In this document: positions 58,001-64,000 of the stretch, one piece after another
How positions within the stretch are numbered: position 1 is the first letter of the stretch
Layout: each line of letters starts with the position of its first letter
Assembly (NCBI GenBank): GCA_037974665.1
Contig: CM075765.1
Location: 56,925,747 to 56,989,746, forward strand
DNA: 64,000 nt
Origin: Ehretia macrophylla
Lineage: Eukaryota > Streptophyta > Magnoliopsida > Boraginales > Ehretiaceae
Direction: 5' to 3'
The notes under the pieces: generated by a model
The model's input: the letters and a program-made list of their open reading frames with translations, nothing else
Databases searched by the model: none
Told to the model about the DNA's origin: nothing
Made by a program: the position numbers and the translations under genes

Positions 58001-59688
58001 TTCAAACTCAACTTATCAGTAGGTTGATTGATCAAATAAGCTAAGTAAGCTTCACAACCCCTATTCAACAACTTAGAAGTCTTGATCGCTGATAAAAGTG
58101 GAATGCGGGCAGCCCTGCAGTTCCCAACAATCTCTAGTACCGGTAGGTCAGGAACCTTAAGATAAACGACCTTTGTTCTACAATCCAACTGAGCATAATA
58201 CTTTCCCAACCAGTCCATTCCCAAAATGATTTCAAAGTCACGGAATGGTAATATAATTAAATCAGCAGGAAATTTACGGTTCTCAATACATATATCACAA
58301 GATTTGCAAATAGACTCAGTAACAAATTTTGCACCCAAAGGAGTACTAACTTCAACTTCATGAGGCAATTTATCAATGCAAACATTCACAGATCGTGCAC
58401 ATGCAGGAGTTATAAACGAATGTGTAGCTCCGGGATCAATCAAAACTTTAACTAGCTGAGTATTGAGAAGAAAGGTACCTTCCACTATAGCTGTAGTATC
58501 GGGTAGCTCCTCTGCATCCAGTGCAAAGACCCTAGCCTGAACTCTCTGTGCTGGACGTGCACCTGCAGCCCTATTCTGAACACCTTGGCCTCCACCACGG
58601 CCCTGAACATTATTATATTTAGGGCAATCCCTCACCCTATGGTCATCACTGCCACAACCTGTACATTTACCACTCTTCCTTTAGCAGTTAGCCTCAATAT
58701 GCCCTGATCGATTACAATAATTACACTGCTGATTTTGCCTAACCGCAGTGTTTCCTGTAGGTGCTGGGGCTCTGGCAGGGGTAGGAACTATACCTCCCTG
58801 CTGGGGTCTAGTCACAGCTGGCCTAGCCTGAATCTGCTGTTGTGGCTGATACGGACGCTGCTGAGGAACTTGTGCAGAAGCTTGATACTGCCTCGGCTGA
58901 CTCTGGCTGCTCTGGCCCAAATACTGCTTCTTACTCGGCTGACTGCTCTCAGCTAACATCTCAGCCTTCCGTTTCTCAAACTTCGAGGCTGCCTGAAATG
59001 CCTCGGGAAAAGTAGTGTAGGTCTGCCCAGTCAAATGCAACTGAATGTCCATTCTCAGCCCACGGACAAACCTATGAATCATCCTCCTAGCCGGCCGTAC
59101 CAACTCGGGCATATACCTCGACAGGCTAACAAACCTAGCCTCGTACTGAGCAACAGTCATATTTCCCTGTTTCAGGGCCACAAACTCATCCTCCCGCCTT
59201 TCCATAGCCATCTCGGGAATATACTTATCCCGAAACTCACTTACAAAATCATCCTACAAATGTGGTACATCCTCACAATCCCACCTCAATCTGACAGTAT
59301 TCCACCACTGCTCTACATCACCCTCAAATAAGAATGATGCATAATCTATTCTTGCCTCATCAGTGTACCTCAAAGCGGTGAAAATCTTCTCAACTCGATT
59401 AATCCATCTCTCGGCCGCCTCATCATCCGGCTCTCCGAAGAACTTTCCCGGCTCGTGCCTCAGAAATTTCTCTAACTGATTATTCTCAACTCTGTACCCC
59501 TGTCCACCAGGATTAGCTTGATTACCCTGGGGATTATTCCGGTCCTGCCTCTGCTCATGTAGTACCTGTGTGATCCGGTCTACTGCAGTAGTCATAGTAG
59601 CCATAAACTGCTCAGGCAACGGCTGCTGACCCTGTTCTGCTGCCTCTTCATCTGATCCTATACCTTGAGTACCACGACGTGGCGGCAT
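55072..59688 (-). pseudogene. Element B Gag-Pol with two nonsense codons
   Basis: One frame from the ATG at 59688 (MPPRRGTQG) to 55072, interrupted by TAG at 59254-59256 (a conserved Trp of the capsid) and TAA at 58681-58683 (immediately after the first zinc knuckle CNYCNRSGHIEANC, where element A has Trp358). Downstream all domains are readable: second knuckle, protease, RT with FIDDIL near 57424-57435, RNase H, integrase with D...D-35-E, and a chromodomain ([16 protein letters not shown]). The protease active site reads D-P-G where D-S/T-G is required. The element cannot make its own polyprotein, but its pol is otherwise well conserved, so inactivation is fairly recent. Confidence 0.95.
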
Positions 59689-59980
59689 AGTAGCAACTCA
59701 CAATAGCTGGCAACATTTAAAAGCAGTTTATAGACAGAAATATAGCACATAAGATTAGATAACACTCAAGTCAATAACAATCCAATATTCTATCACACAA
59801 TTCACATAAGACAAGATTAACTTGCCAAACTATTCCACTTAAACACACAAACATTCCAAGTTCACAAAGTCATGTTATAACATTTTCTTTTCACTTAGCA
59901 ATCATACATAAACACTTTAGCATTTTAGACCTTTACCCCACAGACCGAGAATCATATCCCGGCTCATGCAAGACTATCAT
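59689..59980 (-). other. Element B 5' leader
   Basis: Untranslated AT-rich stretch of about 290 bases between the PBS and the gag ATG. No other feature seen. Confidence 0.65.
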
Positions 59981-59992
59981 GCTCTGATACCA
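59981..59992 (-). other. Element B primer-binding site
   Basis: The - strand reads TGGTATCAGAGC (tRNA-iMet type), eight bases from the LTR end at 60001. Confidence 0.92.
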
Positions 59993-60000
59993 CCTAAAGA

Positions 60001-62274
60001 TGTCACGCCCCGACGCGACCCCGCAAAAGGCCAAGCCCGGACCCGACATACGAACGGAGTCTCCTCTGTACCGCGGACGATCCGAAAACCCTAAAATCAA
60101 TATAACACTTGCGAAAGCCATATAATAATCAAAACAAGCCACTTTCTTCAAAACATACATTTCTTATTATCCAACTTTCCAAGCCAAAAATGATATGCAT
60201 ACTACACAAGTATTTATGCCACTAGTCAATTCCAATAGCATGCATTTTCTTACTAGTCACAAGAGTTTAAGTTACAACTTTACATTCTTTCAACTTATAC
60301 AACATAAGACCATAGAGGCCTCAAACTAGAAAATATATACAAGGCTACAAGCCTCAAAATTAAGCGACCTCCACGCAATATACATAACAAGCAAGGTTCA
60401 CACAAAAACTGGTAACCAACCACCAGCAAAGCAGAGAAGTGCTATCACGGAAACACCTCCACCTGCTCCTCCTCCTCTATTACCTCGAGAGGGTCTGCTT
60501 CAACTACTCATGTAAAACATAGTATAGAGAGGAAAGAGCAAAAACTAATGCTCAACGAGGGCAATTGGTCTCAAGGACGGAGATGAGAGGAGTATGCAAT
60601 GCAATTAGCCAAGCAATGCATACAATTAACATTTAAAGATACAAACAAGTCAATATCATAACAAGGCAAGCATTAAAGACTATAAACATTCATTCAAAGG
60701 ATACGGTACTCTTTTCATGAGCAACTTTCATTCAAGAATTCGATGACGATGCGCCGACCCAAACCACCTTATAACACTAGTTTGGAATACCCCAGAAGTA
60801 TCCATCGACCTACGACCCAAATCTCCCTGGGAGGCAACCCAAGCGAGAAATGGAATAGCAGCGGAGCTAGAGCAACCAACACTGGCAACCCAAGGCTACC
60901 CAAAGAGGCCCATCACTCACGCGCGAGACACTATGCAATGCAAGACTCGAGACAAGGCAATAAACAAGCGATAAAGCCACACGTGGGAGAATAACAAAGT
61001 AGGTTACTCTCGCACGCCATAGCAACAATTGATAAGCAATTCAATCCAAAACAACTCAAACAAGTATTTCAAGTAATTCTAAGCATTCTATAGGCATAAA
61101 GACAAGAAAACACACAAAAACACAAATCGGCCCCAACTATCAAAACACTACCATTTCCAAACGAGCCACGAGTTCTGGAAACCGACTTCGCCAACCCTCC
61201 TAGGTCACCATAAGGCACGTCTAAAGACCCCGAAACCTTACTTTACCCTAGAACTCGCGCAAAGCCCCGATTTTCCCCTTTCTCGTTTGAACTACAACTA
61301 TAACAACCAAACACCCAACCAACGCCATAATCGCACCAAAAGTGCTTCCATGGCTTCCCGAAGCAATGCCAACACGTAAAACGAGAAAATGCTAAAGTCG
61401 ACCTAAACGACCCCGACTTTCCCAAAGGCATAATTCTTATTTTTTCCACTACGCAACCCAAACAAACCACACATTTTAGCATTCTAGCGTACCTAGAAAT
61501 TCTACATCAACAGAAAGCATAACAGCGTAACTTCAACGTTTCAAGGTTTTACTATTCATAAAACACTATTCAATTAACAATTTAATTTGCAATCACAACA
61601 TTTGACCGTATAAAATGTTACAAAGCTATAAATACATGTTCTACAAATGCCAAGGAACATACTAGAAGCATCAAATTGCTTTAAATAACGATCTACGGAT
61701 AAATCTCAAAATTGACAAAGTTAACATACATAACGTATAAATGCACAAATAACATGCTTCCCTCACCTCAGGTACTCCTAGTCGCTAGGAAAACAACGCT
61801 AGTTGCCTCGAAAATCACCCCACACAAGAGCTCGCAAAGATTGATCGATTGGAAGTTGAAAGGTTTTTTTTTTCCTCTTGGAAACTCACAGCTAGAGCTG
61901 CTGTTTTGCTGCTGTTTTTTTTTTATTTTGCTTAGTTAATTGCTTATTTAAGAGTTAAATGGTCAAAGGTCAAAGGTCCAAGGTCAAACTACTTAAGACT
62001 TGGTCATAGGGCCCTATTTTGTGCGCTTTAAAGCCATTTTAGCTAAGGAAAGATAAATTAAAGCTAGCATCATTTAAATTATAAAATTTTAGTCATGTAG
62101 ATATTAGTTTCACTATTTGCTGAGGACTAGAAATCGTTATCTAGCTATCGCTCCTTAAATGCAATGCACGTTGCGACGGCGAGAAAGTAACAATTAATTC
62201 ACAAAGAATTTAAGGAAATATAATTTTTAAAATAATAAACAAAGAATTTTCACAATCCGAGCTCGAGTATTACA
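60001..62274 (-). mobile_element. Element B 5' LTR
   Basis: Homologous to 52784-55060 throughout. Ends at AGAAC (62275-62279), the altered target duplication. Confidence 0.94.
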
Positions 62275-62838
62275 AGAACTTCTTTGACTGATAAATATGT
62301 GATAGGCTTAGTATATAAAGACTGTAAAATACATGTTAAGGGTCAGGATTTTCCTTCAGACCTTATCTTATTTTCTATCCAGGGGTATGATGTTATATTG
62401 GGTATGGACTGGCTTTCAAAGTATGATGCCCAGTTATACTATAGAACAAAGGTAGTACGGTTTCGGTTGCCAGATCAGCCAGTGGTTAAGGTAGCGGGAA
62501 ACTGGGATGCTAAGACAAGTTTTATTATCTCATCAACTAAAGCTATTAAGCTGGTAAGTAAGGGGTGTTTGGGTTATCTAGCTTATTTGATCAACAAGCC
62601 ATCTTATCAGCTTAAGTTGGAGGAAGTTCCTATAATCCGGGAATATCCCAATGTATTTCCTAAGGAGTTGCCAGGATTGCCGCCAGAGAGAAATGTTGAG
62701 TTTGTGATTAATTTGATTCCCAGTACTTAACCTATTTCTAAATCAGCGTACCGAATGGCACCAGCTGCGCTTAAGGAGCTGAAAACTCAGCTGCAGGAAT
62801 TATTGGAGAAGGGTTTCATTTAGTAGAGTTCTTCGCCA
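62275..62838 (+). pseudogene. Host element pol, second part (protease end to RT start)
   Basis: From 62284 the frame gives VIGLVYKDCKIHVKG, FPSDLIL and [15 protein letters not shown] (protease C-terminal part), then YLAYLINKPS, PKELPGLPPERNVEFVI and, after a TAA at 62728-62730, [13 protein letters not shown] and LLEKGFI followed by two TAG codons (62821-62826) and SSSP. It matches the protease-RT linker of elements A and B. The match ends at about 62838, before the RT catalytic blocks. Confidence 0.88.
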
Positions 62839-63547
62839 TTGAAAGGGATCGGTTCGCAGAAATGTGTGATTCACAACATAATAGAGTCGAAGCGGAAGCA
62901 TTGAACATTTTAAAAAAATTTAACATTAACATTTGTAATTACATGCATTTCCAAAGTAAAGTCCACGGTAACCAACATGCAACATATAATATATCAAATA
63001 TACTATAAAGTAAACGAGAGGTAAAATGACATACCTCCCGTTTATAGCCGAGTGAAGGTGGAATCACGACAGAGATGCTACTGCATGGACAAGCCTTCTT
63101 CACACATGCAACAACTCTAGATCAAAATACACAAACATCCAACAGTTATTACTACAAACTAAGTTATTGGAGAAGGGTTTCATTTAGTAGAGTTCTTCGC
63201 CATTGAAAGGGATCGGCTCTCGGAAACGTGTGATTCACAACATAAAAGAGTTAAAGCGGAAGAGTTGAGCATTTTAAAATATTCAACATTAACTTTTGTA
63301 ATCACATGCATTTCCAAAGTAAAGTCCATGGCAATCAACATGCAACATATAATATATCAAATATACTATAAAGTAAATGAGAGGTAAAACAACATACCAC
63401 CCGTTTATAGCCAAGTGAAGGTGGAACCACGATGGAGATGCTACGGCATGGACAAGCCTTTTTCATACATGCAACGACTCTAGATCAAAATGCACAAGCA
63501 TCCAACAGTTATTACTACAAACTAAGTTAATGTACAAGATACTTAGT
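62800..63547 (+). repeat. Two tandem copies of a 374-bp unit spanning a pol/unknown junction
   Basis: Copy 1 (62800-63173) and copy 2 (63174-63547) both begin TTATTGGAGAAGGGTTTC (gypsy pol), cross into unrelated sequence at 'cgccattg', and run to 'ctacaaactaagtta'. The copies differ at roughly 25-30 visible sites, so the duplication is not recent. It must postdate the joining of pol to the unrelated sequence, because both copies contain the junction. Confidence 0.88.
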
Positions 63548-64000
63548 AGTAGAAATAAGCTTGTATATAATTATAAAGCAAAAAGAATAACAGTTATCTT
63601 TTTCGTGCTTTGGACGAGAGCATCAAGGAAGAAAATATAGTTCTCTTCTCGTAGATAGCGTGGACTAGCCTGCTTCACAAGTGTAAAGGTCATAGATCGA
63701 AACACACAAGAATCCAATGAAAAACACCATCAACCAAGTAAATGTGCTAGCTTCTCGGTAATAGATCTAAGCTTGTATAAAGTTAGAAAAGCAACAGAAA
63801 AATTTCTCCTATTAATCTCTACCACAGCCAAAATTACCAAGGGAGAAGATGAAGAGTTTTCCTTGTGTTGGCCGAAAAAAGACTTGGACAATGAAGAGAA
63901 GTTAGCATTTATATAGAGTCTTGAGGTGTGTAGGCATGTGACAAGTGGCATGTTATGTCTTCTCAAGATATCATCTTTTTGCCAAGTGTCAAACATTCAT
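63548..64000 (-). promoter_or_regulatory. Unidentified promoter/leader-like sequence, - strand
   Basis: Read on the - strand, a TATA-like TATATAAAT (63907-63915) in 'gactctatataaatgctaac' is followed by a CT-rich leader. Further downstream, across the tandem copies, are stretches with possible splice-donor look ('gggaggtatgtc'). The arrangement resembles the promoter and leader of a gene or of another LTR element extending beyond the right edge. No conserved coding sequence is seen; the open frame at 63730-63996 is not supported. Confidence 0.3.

Larger units (their letters stand above)
52784..62274 (-). mobile_element. Element B: complete but inactivated Tekay-like gypsy element (9.5 kb)
   Basis: LTRs 52784-55060 (2277 bp) and 60001-62274 (2274 bp), PBS 59981-59992, polypurine tract 55061-55075, and a gag-pol frame with two stops. 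Target duplications are AGTAC (52779-52783) and AGAAC (62275-62279), one base apart. LTR pairs differ at many scattered sites (for example near 52873, 53048 and 53140), far more than those of element A, so this insertion is older. The LTR interior is related to family-1 LTRs (shared 'ggtcaccataaggcacgtct' block). Confidence 0.96.
38710..62838 (+). mobile_element. Degenerate family-2 gypsy element, host of two nested insertions
   Basis: A + strand element with 5' LTR, PBS, gag and the protease/RT start in order, broken at 41753/51776 by element A and at 52783/62275 by element B. Without the two inserts the retained length is about 4.6 kb: LTR 2.4 kb, leader 0.25 kb, gag about 1.3 kb and 0.7 kb of pol. 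The pol frame stops matching at about 62838, within the start of RT, where an unrelated sequence begins. A 3' LTR is not seen in the window. The element is the oldest of the three, judged by its many stops. Confidence 0.88.

Noticed and set aside
63730-63996. 88-codon - strand frame starting near the right edge
   Set aside because: It begins upstream of the TATA-like motif and has no conserved features; more likely promoter and leader sequence.

Overview
The window is plant nuclear DNA. It is built almost entirely from long-LTR Ty3/gypsy retrotransposons of the chromodomain-bearing (Tekay/Del-like) type, inserted in and around a block of decaying organellar DNA. No intact host gene was found. 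The only intact long reading frame is a retrotransposon polyprotein. The presence of plant group II introns, mitochondrial atp6/cox2, a plastid psbJ fragment and tRNA-iMet primer sites points to a flowering plant. The species cannot be fixed from the sequence alone.

Left part (1-6396): the 3' non-coding end and complete 3' LTR of a + strand gypsy element (family 1). It is inserted into a - strand LTR of a second family (family 2), which itself cuts off mitochondrial atp6.

Mitochondrial block (about 6397-24704): a nuclear copy of mitochondrial DNA (NUMT). It carries an atp6 pseudogene, a complete-architecture cox2 pseudogene (three exons and two group II introns totalling a 783-bp CDS, with each intron holding one family-1 solo LTR), a decayed mitovirus RdRp remnant and a plastid-type trnM. 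The remainder is unassigned, mitochondrial-looking spacer.

Middle (24705-38709): a small TRIM element and a second TRIM LTR lying head-to-head, the second joined exactly at the primer-binding site to the leader of a deleted family-2 element (25368-30236). More organellar sequence follows: a psbJ fragment split by a family-2 solo LTR, a 265-bp tandem repeat, and a fragment of a different gypsy lineage.

Right part (38710-62838): a degenerate + strand family-2 element broken by two - strand elements. Element A (41754-51770) has near-identical LTRs and an open 1590-aa polyprotein. Element B (52784-62274) has two nonsense codons and an altered protease motif. Target-site duplications restore the host gag and protease reading at both sites, giving the order host, then B and A, with A youngest by LTR identity. 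The window ends in a 374-bp tandem duplication and an unidentified promoter/leader-like stretch.

I did not find a convincing new biological system. The points most worth following up are the TRIM/gypsy chimera at the primer-binding site, the mitovirus relic in nuclear mitochondrial DNA, the double solo-LTR cox2, and a stop codon shared by two copies of the family-2 gag.
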